In this document: positions 25,457 to 33,771 of the stretch, piece after piece
Layout: each line of letters begins with the position of its first letter
Position numbering within the stretch: position 1 is the stretch's first letter
Source of the DNA: Amycolatopsis sp. NBC_00345
GTDB taxonomy: Bacteria > Actinomycetota > Actinomycetes > Mycobacteriales > Pseudonocardiaceae
Direction: 5' to 3'
Assembly: GCF_036116635.1 (NCBI RefSeq)
Contig: NZ_CP107995.1
Location: forward strand, 2,108,001 to 2,172,000
Length of the DNA: 64,000 bases
Program-made: the position numbers and the translations under genes
Notes under the pieces: generated by a model
The model's database searches: none
The model's input: only the letters and a program-made list of their open reading frames with translations
Told to the model about the DNA's origin: nothing

Positions 25457-26632
25457 TCACCAGGTCACGGGGAGTGCGGTCAGGCCGCCGTTGAGGAGGT
25501 CCCGCCGGATCGTCAGGTCTTCGACGGGCACGGCGAGGCGCAGAGCCGGGAACCGGGGAATCAGGTGGGTGAACACGGACTGCAGTTCCATCCGGGCCAG
25601 CGGCGCGCCGATGCAGTAGCGGGCACCGTGCCCGAAGGTCAGGTGGGCCGAGGCAGTGCGGGTGAGGTCGAGGCGGCCGGGTTCGGCGAAGACGGCGGGA
25701 TCTTGATTGGCGGCGCCGTTGCTGAGCAGCACGAGCTCGCCCGCTTGGACCGTGACGCCGTCGACCTCGAGATCCGTTCGCGCGTAACGAGGGATTCCGC
25801 CGCTGCTTTTCCCCGGCGCTCGTAGGAGTTCTTCGATCGCGTTCGGGACGAGCTCGGGATTGTCGCGCAGCGCGTTCCATTGGCCGGAGTTCGTGAGCAG
25901 GAGCAGCGCGCTCATGCCGATCTGGGCCGCGGTGGTTTCGTGGCCGGCGAACAGCAGCGCCATCGACAGCATGGCGGTCTCCTCGTCGGAGACCCCGTCG
26001 GTCGCGCACAACCGGGAGATGACGTCGTCGCCCGGGGATGTGCGCTTGCCGGCTACGAGGCGCAGGCCGTAGCCGAACAGTTCGCCCAGTCCTTGTTCGG
26101 ATCTTGCCCGGTCGCGGGTGTTGGCGGCCGCTTCGGACCAGGCACGGAACTGGTCGCGGTCCTCGTACGGGACACCGAGCAGGTCGCAGATCACCAGGAT
26201 CGGCAGCGGCAGGGCCAGCGCGGCATGCAGGTCGGCGGGCTGCGGGCCGGCGCTCAGGTCGTCGAGTAGCTGCGTCGTGAGTGCGTCGATGCGTGGCCTG
26301 AGCGCCCGCATGTGCCTGGCGGAGAAGTGCGGTTGCAGCAGGGCGCGCAGCCGGGCGTGGTCGGTGTGCTCGGTGTCGAAGTCTCCTTGCGGGCCGCCGG
26401 ACAACGCCGACTCGCCGGCCCGCGCCGCGCTCTCGGGATCGCGGTGGGACCGGCCCAGCCGGTCGTCGGTGAGCAGGCGTCGCACCTGCTCGTGGCCGGT
26501 GACCAGCCAGGCCTCGTCGCCGACGGCGGTGCGGACCCGGTGGATCGGCCCCTGGGCCTGCAAGGCGCGCAGCCGGGGCGCGACGGCCAGCAGGTCCGGT
26601 TGCTCGAAAGGCAGCTGGGCGGCAGCGCTCAC
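25457..26632 (-). CDS. Cytochrome P450
   Basis: 391 residues from GTG 26632, with AAGGGG six bases upstream. All P450 landmarks are present: I-helix AGHETT at 229-234, ExxR in ELLR at 268-271, and the heme-binding FGHGARYCIG at 333-342 with Cys340 as thiolate ligand. Class I bacterial type needing ferredoxin and reductase, none of which is adjacent. Substrate unknown; the closest layout is that of CYP105/107-type biosynthetic or xenobiotic hydroxylases. It is divergent from a TetR gene and likely under its control. Confidence 0.93.
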   Translation of the reverse strand: MSAAAQLPFEQPDLLAVAPRLRALQAQGPIHRVRTAVGDEAWLVTGHEQVRRLLTDDRLGRSHRDPESAARAGESALSGGPQGDFDTEHTDHARLRALLQPHFSARHMRALRPRIDALTTQLLDDLSAGPQPADLHAALALPLPILVICDLLGVPYEDRDQFRAWSEAAANTRDRARSEQGLGELFGYGLRLVAGKRTSPGDDVISRLCATDGVSDEETAMLSMALLFAGHETTAAQIGMSALLLLTNSGQWNALRDNPELVPNAIEELLRAPGKSSGGIPRYARTDLEVDGVTVQAGELVLLSNGAANQDPAVFAEPGRLDLTRTASAHLTFGHGARYCIGAPLARMELQSVFTHLIPRFPALRLAVPVEDLTIRRDLLNGGLTALPVTW

Positions 26633-26657
26633 GATGAACCCCTTGGTGAACTCGCAG

Positions 26658-26702
26658 TTGTATATTCTGATGTAAACAACGGTACTTGTATACTCTGGTG
26701 TT
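26658..26702. promoter_or_regulatory. Direct repeats in the CYP/TetR divergent promoter
   Basis: TTGTATATTCTGATGT (26658-26673) and TTGTATACTCTGGTGT (26686-26701) are direct repeats differing at two positions, with starts 28 bp apart. The second copy contains TATACT, a good -10 for the TetR gene. A CTTGT/ACAAG inverted pair (26685-26689 and 26704-26708) spans the second copy. These are the likely TetR binding sites. Confidence 0.65.
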
Positions 26703-26718
26703 GACAAGTGGAGGTGGG

Positions 26719-27309
26719 ATGGCGACTGAACCGGAGGCCGTCCGGCGTTTGCCCCGCGCCGAACGGCGCGAGCAGATCCTGGACGCGGCGACCCGGGCGT
26801 TCGCGCGCAGCGGGTACGCCGCCACCGGCCTGGACGACGTGGCAGCCGAGGCGGGGATCACGCGTGTGCTGCTGTACCGGCACTTCGACTCGAAGAACGA
26901 CATGTACCGGGCCGTGCTCGACCGGGCCGGCGCCCGGCTCGGCACCGCGATGGGATCCGGGGACTACGACGAGGGCAGCCTGCCCGCGCTGACGCGCAGC
27001 GCCGCGGCCGATCCGGACGGTTTCCGGCTGCTGTTCCGCCACGCGGTGCGAGAGCCTGAGTTCCGCGACGTGGTGGACGGCATCCGAGCCGCCTCCGCCG
27101 AGGTCACCCGCAAAGAGCTCGGCGCCACGATCCCGCCCGGCCCGTGGCTGGACTGGGCGGTCCAGCTGGTTCCGGCGGTCACCATCGAGGCGGTGATCGC
27201 CTGGCTCGACGCGGGACAGCCGGATCCGGATCAGGCCGCGGGCCGTATCGCCCGGATCGTGCGCGGCATCATCGACGTGGCTGGGGCCGTTGACCGCCCG
27301 AAGAAGTAA
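26719..27309 (+). CDS. TetR family transcriptional regulator
   Basis: 196 residues. The HTH runs over about 17-60 (AERREQILDAATRAFARSGY, then TRVLLYRHFDSKNDMYRAVL). The C-terminal helices carry DGFRLLFRHAVREPEF, a pattern common in a TetR subgroup. ATG 26719 has GGAGG at a good distance. It is divergent from the P450 gene, with two direct repeats between them, so it most likely represses both. Confidence 0.9.
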   Translation: MATEPEAVRRLPRAERREQILDAATRAFARSGYAATGLDDVAAEAGITRVLLYRHFDSKNDMYRAVLDRAGARLGTAMGSGDYDEGSLPALTRSAAADPDGFRLLFRHAVREPEFRDVVDGIRAASAEVTRKELGATIPPGPWLDWAVQLVPAVTIEAVIAWLDAGQPDPDQAAGRIARIVRGIIDVAGAVDRPKK

Positions 27310-27414
27310 CGACATGGGCGACGGACATGGCGGCGGTGTCGCCAAGCGACGACCCCCGGCATTTCTCCGAGCTGAGCGGCAACCATCGTCTCGATGGCCC
27401 CGCCTCCGGCCAAC

Positions 27415-27975
27415 TCAGCGGATGCGCTGGTACCGAAGGTAAACGACCCGGGAGCTGAAGGTCCGGGACTCGATCAGCCGCAGCTCGAGGGGCGTGGCCA
27501 GCGGCGGGAAGTACGGGGTGCCGCCGCCGAGGACGACCGGGTAGACGAACTGGCGGTACTCGTCGATCAGGTCCTCGGTGATGGCCTCCGCGGCCAGGCC
27601 CGCTCCGCCGACGGACACCACGCCCTCGCCCGGCTTGTCGCGCAGCCGGCCGGCCTCCGTGGCGAGGTCGCCGGTGGCCAGGCGCGCGTTGCCCGCCACC
27701 GAAGTCAGCGTCCGGGAGAACACCACCTTCGGGATCGGCCGCCAGATCCGGGCGAACTCCAGCTGCGCCTCGCCGGGCATGGTCTGCTCGGCGTTCTCCC
27801 AGACCAGCATGTCCTGGTACAGGCCGCGCCCGCACAGGTATGCGGCAAGGTGACGGGTCTGCTCGACGTGGAAGCCGAACTGCTCGGCGTCCGGGCCGCC
27901 CCAGCCGATGTCGCCGTCCGGGCCCGCGATGAACCCGTCCAGCGACACGCTCATCGAGTAGATCACCGGCAACAT
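27415..27975 (-). CDS. Dihydrofolate reductase family protein (RibD C-terminal-like)
   Basis: 186 residues. It has the NADPH-binding fold of the DHFR/RibD C-terminal superfamily: YSMSVSLDGFIAGPDGD near the N-terminus, then FSRTLTSVAGNARL, VSVGGAGLAAEAI and VVLGGGTPYFPPL. Proteins of this type are common in actinomycetes and their substrate is rarely known; it is probably not the folate enzyme. Start ATG 27975 has GAGGAG upstream. A 105-bp gap to the left holds nothing recognisable. Confidence 0.88.
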   Translation of the reverse strand: MLPVIYSMSVSLDGFIAGPDGDIGWGGPDAEQFGFHVEQTRHLAAYLCGRGLYQDMLVWENAEQTMPGEAQLEFARIWRPIPKVVFSRTLTSVAGNARLATGDLATEAGRLRDKPGEGVVSVGGAGLAAEAITEDLIDEYRQFVYPVVLGGGTPYFPPLATPLELRLIESRTFSSRVVYLRYQRIR

Positions 27976-28172
27976 CGGGTACTCCTCAGCGGCTGGGTGA
28001 TGCGTTCGAACAGGTCGAGGTCGTTGACGATAGTAGTCGCGCCGGCAGCCCCAGGGGGCCAGTTCCATCCGGGGGTGACCGGGTCACTCGTCAGACTGAT
28101 GTCCATTGTGCCGCCCGCCGGCGGCCGCTGGACTGGTCGGGCCGGTCTCACGCGGAACGGAAGGACATGTCC

Positions 28173-28838
28173 ATGTTTGGCCACTCACGTCGCAGCCTGG
28201 TCGGGGTGCTGCTTTCCCTGGCCACGGTCACCTTGCTGGCCTGCCCGGTCGCGTCCGCGGCCGGGACGGCGCAGCAATCCGCCGTCAACGGCGGTGACGC
28301 GATGTACACCGTCTCACCGGGACCAGGCCGCGAGCCGTACTACTGCTCGGCGGGGTTCGCGATCGTCGTCAAGGGGGTCCGGTACCTCCTCACGGCCGGG
28401 CACTGCACCGGGCACGGGCTCGACTGGAAGGACATCGGCTCCACTGTGGACACCCACTTCCCGGTGACCGATTACGGCCGCGTCCGGGACGTCTCCGGCT
28501 CCGGGCCCGGCCGCGTCGACCTCTACAACGGCAGCACCCAGCGGATCCTGCGCGCGGGCACCCCGCGGGTGGGGCAGCGAGTGTGCAACAGCGGCATGAC
28601 CAAGAAGAAGATGACGTGCGGGAAGGTCCTCGGCCTCAACCAGACCGTGGACTACGGCGGCGGCAAGCAGGTAGTCGGGACGATCGCCACCGACATACCC
28701 GTCGCGAGCGGCGACAGCGGCGGCCCGTTGTTCTCCGGCAGCATCGGCTACGGAGTGCTGTCCGGCGGGAACAGCCAGGTCAGCTTCTTCCAGCCGCTGC
28801 CGCCCGTGCTCACCGCGTACGGCGCCTCCCTCGCCTGA
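28173..28838 (+). CDS. Secreted S1-type serine protease (chymotrypsin-like)
   Basis: 221 residues from ATG 28173, placed seven bases after AAGGA; ATG 28167 is an alternative. A Sec signal peptide ends near ASAAG (about 30). The mature enzyme has the catalytic triad H77 (LLTAGHC), D116 (GRVDLY) and S182 (SGDSGGPLF). Four cysteines fit two disulfides. There is no long pro-region of the streptogrisin/alpha-lytic type, so folding does not need one or is helped otherwise. A secreted protease of small bacterial size; substrate unknown. Confidence 0.88.
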   Translation: MFGHSRRSLVGVLLSLATVTLLACPVASAAGTAQQSAVNGGDAMYTVSPGPGREPYYCSAGFAIVVKGVRYLLTAGHCTGHGLDWKDIGSTVDTHFPVTDYGRVRDVSGSGPGRVDLYNGSTQRILRAGTPRVGQRVCNSGMTKKKMTCGKVLGLNQTVDYGGGKQVVGTIATDIPVASGDSGGPLFSGSIGYGVLSGGNSQVSFFQPLPPVLTAYGASLA

Positions 28839-28841
28839 CAG

Positions 28842-29474
28842 TCAGGCTTTGCGGGAGGTCAGCGCCAGCAGGCAGCCGATGGCGACGGCCGTGACGAGGC
28901 CGGCGACGAGCAGCATCGGGTTCAGGGTGGTGGACGGCGCGGCGGCGGCCTGCTGGGCGACCGCCGGCTGGGGCTGGTCCGTGGACTGAGGCTCGGCCGG
29001 AGCGGCGGTGCTGGGCGGCGTCGAGACGGCGTTCGCCGGTGGTGCGGCCGCGCCCGTGCGGGTGGGCGCCGCGGCTGTGCGCTTCGAAGTGGGTGCGGCG
29101 GCCGTGGTCCGGGCCGGAGCCGGCCGGGCGGGCGTGGGGGCGGGCTGGACGACGGCCTGGGCGCGCATGTCGGGGTGCACCGAGCAGTAGTAGGCGTAGG
29201 TGCCGGCCGTCCGGAAGGTGTAGCTCCAGCTTTGCCCCTGTGACAGCAGCGGGCTGCGGAACGCGACGGGCGCGCTGGTCGTGACGACGTCGTGCGGGGC
29301 GGTGTCGTGCTGGATCCAGGTGACGGTGTCGCCGGCCTGCACGGTCAATGACGCCGGGGTGAAGGCGTAGTCCTGCATCATCACGGTCTGGGTCGCCGCG
29401 GTCGCGGGCGGCGCGACGGGGCCGGCGAGGACGAGGAGGACGGCAGCGGCGAGCAGGGCGAGGAGACGGTTCAT
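28842..29474 (-). CDS. Membrane-anchored cupredoxin
   Basis: 210 residues. Signal peptide to about residue 26, then a plastocyanin/azurin-type domain with copper ligands H61 (APHDVV), C97, H100 and M103 (YYCSVHPDM). A Pro/Ala/Thr-rich linker (about 110-185) leads to a C-terminal membrane helix (LLVAGLVTAVAIGCLLAL) and a short basic end, so the copper domain is tethered outside the membrane. It overlaps the YceI gene by 4 bases (ATGA) and is the last gene of the copper operon. Likely role: electron transfer or copper handling at the cell surface. Confidence 0.9.
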   Translation of the reverse strand: MNRLLALLAAAVLLVLAGPVAPPATAATQTVMMQDYAFTPASLTVQAGDTVTWIQHDTAPHDVVTTSAPVAFRSPLLSQGQSWSYTFRTAGTYAYYCSVHPDMRAQAVVQPAPTPARPAPARTTAAAPTSKRTAAAPTRTGAAAPPANAVSTPPSTAAPAEPQSTDQPQPAVAQQAAAAPSTTLNPMLLVAGLVTAVAIGCLLALTSRKA

Positions 29475-30028
29475 CGGACGAACTCCGCGGCGAACTCGAC
29501 GCGGATCGGCCGGCGGGCGAGGAGCCGGACGATCGGGTTTCCCGTCCTGAGTGGACGGCGCGGTGGTGGCAGGGTCCCGCGCAGCCAAAGGATGACGTGG
29601 CCGCGCTCGGGGTGCCGCAGCTCGCCGTCGAGGACGAGGTCGCGGGCCGAGTCGCCGATGGCCACGCGGCCGGTGATGTGCACGCCGTCCTGGATCCGGA
29701 CCTCGTCGCTGGTGAAACCGAGGCTGGGCGATTCCCCGGCGCACAGGCCACCTTGGCCCGTCACCACCTTGGCCGGTAAGGGAAAGGGTGTCCGGAGTGA
29801 CGCGGTGGCGAGCTCGACGGCCAGGGTGGCGCCCTCGGCGCTCACGGTGAACACCGCGTGGTCCACGGTCAGCCGGGCGTGGGGCCACCGGATCCCGAAC
29901 AGCCGCGTCGTCAGCTCGGTCACGCACCGGCCGGGCCGGACGGTGTAGCGGCCGTCGATGTCCATAGAGGACGGATCGGCGAGCGCGAGATCGCCTGCCG
30001 CGGGCAGGAACCGGGTTTCGGCGGGCAC
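29471..30028 (-). CDS. YceI-like lipocalin-fold protein
   Basis: 185 residues. The YceI pattern of a beta-barrel is visible (DGRYTVRPGRCVTELTTRLF start, FTSDEVRIQDGVHITGRVAIG, and the late strand GHVILWLRG). YceI proteins bind polyisoprenoid or amphiphilic ligands in the cell envelope. No signal peptide is seen, so it may stay in the cytoplasm or be exported another way. GTG 30028 has GGAGG seven bases upstream. It sits between two cupredoxin genes, so lipid-quinone or isoprenoid chemistry together with copper proteins is suggested (inference). Confidence 0.8.
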   Translation of the reverse strand: MPAETRFLPAAGDLALADPSSMDIDGRYTVRPGRCVTELTTRLFGIRWPHARLTVDHAVFTVSAEGATLAVELATASLRTPFPLPAKVVTGQGGLCAGESPSLGFTSDEVRIQDGVHITGRVAIGDSARDLVLDGELRHPERGHVILWLRGTLPPPRRPLRTGNPIVRLLARRPIRVEFAAEFVR

Positions 30029-30108
30029 AAAGTCCTCCGGGGGAGTGGTGGGCGGTCCGGGGCGGGTCGTCGGGGTGGCCCGCCCCGGACCGGGTCGTCA
30101 GGCGGTGG

Positions 30109-31095
30109 TCAGCAACTGGCCTGGTCGAGCAGCGGGGTCAGGACGCTTTCGAGCCAGACGGTGTGGGTCTTGATGTACTGGTCGAGGTTGAGCAGGTCCG
30201 TCACCTGCTGGCCGAGGGACTCTTCGAGGTGCGCGCTCTTGATGTGCGCGATGATCGGCGCGAGGGTGTCGGTGACGACCTTGTCGGCCGACCCGTCCAG
30301 CACCGGTGCGAGCACGGTCTCGAGCCAGACGGCGTGGGTCTTGATGTACTGGTCGAGGTCGAGGATGTCCTGCACCTGCTGGCCGGGCGAGGTCTCCAGG
30401 TGCGCGGCCTTGATGTGGTCGATGATCGGCTGCAGCACGGCCTTGGGCACGCAGTCGCCGGCGGCCGGCGGGGTGTCCGACGGCATCGGCATCGAGGAGC
30501 TGGCCGGGGCCGAGGTCGGCGGGGCCGTGGGGCTCGACGGCGGCGTCGTCGAGCCGCCTTCGACGGTCACGGTGGCCTTCATGTCCGGGTGGATCGCGCA
30601 GTAGTAGGAGTAGGTGCCGGCCTTGGTGAAGGTGTGCGAGTAGGTGCCGCCCGTCTGCAGCGTCGGGGAGGTGAACTTCTCCGGGCCGTCGGTGACGACG
30701 ACGTTGTGCGGCGCGGTGTCGTGGTTGGTCCACGTCACCGTGTCGCCGACGTCGACGGTCAGGGTGGCCGGGGAGAATTTGTAGCCCATCATCTCGACCG
30801 ACTTCGCTGACGCCGCAGCAGGAGCCGCCGCCGCGTCGGCCTGTTCCTGGCTGAGGCCTTGGTAAAGCGGCACGGCCAGCGGGCTCTGCGCGGAGAGCGC
30901 CGCCAGGTCGACGGCGGTGGTGGCCGGCCCGGCCGCCGGTGCCGGCTGCCCCGTGCGCATGGTCGTGAGGCTCACCATGGCCAGCGCCAGTGCGACGACC
31001 GCGACCGCGATCGGCCACCGACGCCGACGGGCCACCGCGGGCGGGGCGTCGGGCCGCGATCCGGTGGCGGCAGAGGGGGATTCGGGGTTGTCCAT
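30109..31095 (-). CDS. Cupredoxin with two His-rich helical repeats
   Basis: 328 residues. One N-terminal membrane helix (about 28-46) anchors the protein. A cupredoxin domain (about 98-178) has copper ligands H130, C166, H169 and M172. After a Pro/Ser linker come two copies of a 57-residue helical repeat (220-267 and 277-324) with identical positions H227/H284, H232/H289, E234/E291, D248/D305, H254/H311, W257/W314 and E259/E316. Cys215 and Cys328 flank the repeats and may close them with a disulfide. The repeat is unknown to me; the His/Glu/Asp pattern suggests metal binding. ATG 31095 has GGAAGGG upstream. Confidence 0.85.
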   Translation of the reverse strand: MDNPESPSAATGSRPDAPPAVARRRRWPIAVAVVALALAMVSLTTMRTGQPAPAAGPATTAVDLAALSAQSPLAVPLYQGLSQEQADAAAAPAAASAKSVEMMGYKFSPATLTVDVGDTVTWTNHDTAPHNVVVTDGPEKFTSPTLQTGGTYSHTFTKAGTYSYYCAIHPDMKATVTVEGGSTTPPSSPTAPPTSAPASSSMPMPSDTPPAAGDCVPKAVLQPIIDHIKAAHLETSPGQQVQDILDLDQYIKTHAVWLETVLAPVLDGSADKVVTDTLAPIIAHIKSAHLEESLGQQVTDLLNLDQYIKTHTVWLESVLTPLLDQASC

Positions 31096-31123
31096 CAAGG
31101 GTTTCCCTTCCGGAGTGGAACGT

Positions 31124-32038
31124 TCACCGACCGGGGCTGGCGGTGACGAGGAGGCTCGCCGCGAACAGCACCACCACGACGAGCGTGGTTTCCGCGGCGA
31201 CGGAGTAGACGAACGGGCGCACCGTGGCGGCGTCGCCGCGCAGCACCACGGCGAAGTCGAGCCGCCGGGCGACCCAGCTTTTGCTGCCCTGCGCGATCAG
31301 CAGCACCACGGCGAGCACCGCGAGCTTGACCAGCAGCACCCGGCCGTAGCCGGTGGTGAACAGCCGGCCGACGTCGCCGAGCGTCTGCAGCGCCAGCACA
31401 CTTCCGGCGACGATGACCAGGAGCACGGAGGCCATCGCGAGTTTCGAGTAACGGGGCACGACGGCGGCCAGCTCACCGGGTTCGCGCCGCGGCAGCACCC
31501 CGAACAGCAGCATCGCGAGCCCGCCGATCCAGGCGCAGATCCCGGCCAGGTGCCCGAAATCCGCCAGCTGGCTCAGCAGCGGGTGCGCGCTCTCGGCCGA
31601 GTGCCCGGTCAGCCCCGTGGTGCGCAGCAGCCCGATCGAGACGGCTCCCGCGCCGACCCGCCACGCCGTCGACGTCGCGGCTCGCCGGCCCCGCTGCAGC
31701 AGATCGGCGAGGACCACCCCGCCGAGCACCCAGAGCAGCGCCTTCGAGAACCAGATCCGGCCGAACTGGCTGGTCAGAACCTGCCCGAGCAGATCGGGGT
31801 CGAACAGGTCCGCGGGCGAGCGCTGCGTCACCCAGACGCCCTGCAGGCCCAGTCCGGCGATTGTCCCTGCCAGGCCGAGGATCCAGCCCGTCACGAGCAC
31901 GCCACGCGCCCGGCGCTGCTCACCGCCGCCCGGCCACAGCAAGGCGAGGAAGAACAGCCCGCCGATGAACAGGGCCATGCCGGCGTAGTCGACGCAGCGC
32001 GCGAGGACGTACAACGCCTTGGCGGAAGTGAGGTCCAC
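31124..32038 (-). CDS. CopD family copper-resistance membrane protein
   Basis: 304 residues with about eight membrane helices. CopD hallmarks are visible: an N-terminal ARCVDYAGMALFIGGLFF segment, the HSAESAHPLLSQLADFGHLAG region with conserved histidines near 150-165, and the TTGYGRVLLVKLAVLA motif. CopD family proteins help copper cross or be delivered at the cytoplasmic membrane, often with CopC. GTG 32038 follows the preceding stop by four bases, showing tight coupling with the Pro-rich protein gene. Confidence 0.88.
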   Translation of the reverse strand: MDLTSAKALYVLARCVDYAGMALFIGGLFFLALLWPGGGEQRRARGVLVTGWILGLAGTIAGLGLQGVWVTQRSPADLFDPDLLGQVLTSQFGRIWFSKALLWVLGGVVLADLLQRGRRAATSTAWRVGAGAVSIGLLRTTGLTGHSAESAHPLLSQLADFGHLAGICAWIGGLAMLLFGVLPRREPGELAAVVPRYSKLAMASVLLVIVAGSVLALQTLGDVGRLFTTGYGRVLLVKLAVLAVVLLIAQGSKSWVARRLDFAVVLRGDAATVRPFVYSVAAETTLVVVVLFAASLLVTASPGR

Positions 32039-32042
32039 GGGC

Positions 32043-32687
32043 TCAGCCCCCGCTGGCCGGGGTCGCCGGGGTGGGCTGGATGCCGGGAAGCACCGCGGGG
32101 GCCGTCGCGGGCTGCCCCGGGGTTTCGGGCTGCGGCCGGCACGAGCCCAGGATCGCGGCGAGGATCCCGTCCGGACCGGTCAGCCCGGCACCCGCGGTAA
32201 GGTCGCCGACGAGGGGCAGGCCGCTCGCCGTGTCGAGCACCGGCTGCGCCAGCCCGGGTTGACAGTCCGGGACCGGGTTTCCTGGTGGCGTAGGCGTTCC
32301 CGTGCCCGGGTCCGGCGGAGGTGCTTCCGTGCCGGGCGGCACGGAGCCGGTGGTCGGCGGGGCCGGCTCGGCCGACGGCGTGTCGGCGACCGGGCCGGTG
32401 GCCGGGAACCCGTCGGCCGGTGGCGCGCCGACGTCCGGCATGGCGGGCATCGGCTGGACGTCATTCGCCGGGGGCAACTGGCCTGCCGGCAGGGGTTGCC
32501 GCGCCGGTTCCTGTGGTGCGGCCGGGGTCTGCGGCGGGCCGCCGGCCGTCACCGAGGTGCCCGCACCGGCCGGCGTGGTCTTCAGGCCGAGGCCGGAGGC
32601 ATAACCCACCACCACGACGACCGCACCGGCCAGGCAGGCCGCGACCACGTGATCACGCTGGAAAGCGCGCCCTCGAGAAGCCGACAC
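32043..32687 (-). CDS. Pro-rich membrane-anchored protein of unknown function
   Basis: 214 residues from GTG 32687, with AAGGA seven bases upstream. A membrane helix near residues 14-33 is followed by a long Pro/Ala/Thr-rich extracellular stretch and a C-terminal 50-residue part with two cysteines (PDCQPGLAQP and ILGSCRPQ) that may form a disulfide. It is the first gene of the copper operon, four bases upstream of copD. Its C-terminal layout is like that of the partial gene at the right edge of the window. It could anchor a complex at the cell surface (inference). Confidence 0.7.
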   Translation of the reverse strand: MSASRGRAFQRDHVVAACLAGAVVVVVGYASGLGLKTTPAGAGTSVTAGGPPQTPAAPQEPARQPLPAGQLPPANDVQPMPAMPDVGAPPADGFPATGPVADTPSAEPAPPTTGSVPPGTEAPPPDPGTGTPTPPGNPVPDCQPGLAQPVLDTASGLPLVGDLTAGAGLTGPDGILAAILGSCRPQPETPGQPATAPAVLPGIQPTPATPASGG

Positions 32688-33033
32688 AAGCAATTCCTTC
32701 CAGACGTGGCCGCGCTCGGGCACCCGGAATGAGAAGGGATGGGGGAGCGGGGACCGGGGCGCCGGCGGGAACCTTCTTCCGGCGTCTTTCGTTGAAAGCT
32801 GTGGATCGCGATGAGTGAGCAGGAAACCAGTCCCCGCGTTTCCGGTGATGATCTGTTCGTGACGCGCAGGTAAAGTCGATCGTCCCGGCGCGCGGCCCAG
32901 TGGTGAGATCCCCAGTGCCCGCTGCCGTGGTGAGAACAAGTTAACCTCTTCGTTTCGCCGCGGACGTGCACCCGGCGATCGGCCACCGGCACCATCGGCC
33001 CCCGACCTTCATCCCGTCCCAGAGGCAGGGTTC
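32688..33033. other. Divergent promoter region of the copper cluster
   Basis: These 346 bases separate the Pro-rich/CopD operon from copC. No coding frame is convincing. The part nearest copC is rich in CGGC/CCGG and contains a TTAACC (32940-32945) that could be part of a promoter. I see no clear CsoR-type operator. Confidence 0.4.
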
Positions 33034-33654
33034 ATGCGATTGGGCAACCGTGTTTCCGCCGTGCCGCGAAATAGGCTCCTTGTCGGCCTTTTCCGGATTT
33101 CGCAGATAGTGGTAGCTGTGGTTTTCGGAATTCTCGTGCTGGCTACTCCGGCTAATGCGCACAGCTTCCTGGTGTCGAGTACGCCGGTGAACGATTCGTC
33201 GATCGCGAACGCCCCGGCGGAAATCGTGCTGGAGTTCAACGAACCCCTCGACACCGGGTTCACCGAACTGGCCGTGCTCGGCCCGGACGGCAGCTCGCAC
33301 TGGGAAGGCGGCAAGCCCTCGATCACCGGCCCGGACCTGTCCGCACCCCTCGCGCGGCTCGGGCCGGCCGGGAAGTACACAGTTCAGTACCGCGTCGTCT
33401 CCGCGGACGGCCACCCGGTGTCCGGCTCACTCGCCTTCACCCTGACCCAGCCCGGCCCGGGCTCCGCGGTTCCCGCGGTCCCGGCCTCGGCCCCGCCGGG
33501 CACTCCCGTGGCGGCGGCGCAGATGGCGGCACCGTCGGCGACCGGCGGCGAGGTGCCCGTGTGGGTGTGGATCGCCGCGGCCGTGGTGCTGCTGATCGCC
33601 GGTGCACTGGTCGCCGCCCGCATCGGCCGCGGGCCGGACCGCCCCGGGTCGTAG
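33034..33654 (+). CDS. copC: CopC domain protein
   Basis: 206 residues. A signal peptide ends at ANA, leaving H43 as the first mature residue (HSFLVSSTP), which is the Cu(II)-binding amino-terminal histidine of CopC proteins. Further ligands come from SADGHPVSGS (His near 131). The domain spans about 43-140 and is followed by a Pro/Ala linker and a C-terminal membrane helix (VWIAAAVVLLIAGALVAARI), so the protein is anchored at both ends of its life. It is divergent from, and probably works with, CopD. Confidence 0.9.
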   Translation: MRLGNRVSAVPRNRLLVGLFRISQIVVAVVFGILVLATPANAHSFLVSSTPVNDSSIANAPAEIVLEFNEPLDTGFTELAVLGPDGSSHWEGGKPSITGPDLSAPLARLGPAGKYTVQYRVVSADGHPVSGSLAFTLTQPGPGSAVPAVPASAPPGTPVAAAQMAAPSATGGEVPVWVWIAAAVVLLIAGALVAARIGRGPDRPGS

Positions 33655-33666
33655 CCTTTGTCCACA

Positions 33667-33685
33667 ACGGACCGCCCCGGTCCGT
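33667..33685. terminator. Possible hairpin terminator after copC
   Basis: ACGGACC (33667-33673) and GGTCCGT (33679-33685) form a perfect 7-bp stem with a 5-base loop, 13 bp after the copC stop codon. There is no U run. Confidence 0.4.
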
Positions 33686-33771
33686 GAAGGAATGGGCCCC
33701 GGGCGTTGTGATCGCGTGAAGACGGGCCGTGGAATCGGGATTCGCGCTGGGCGTTCGGCAGAGTGATCGGT

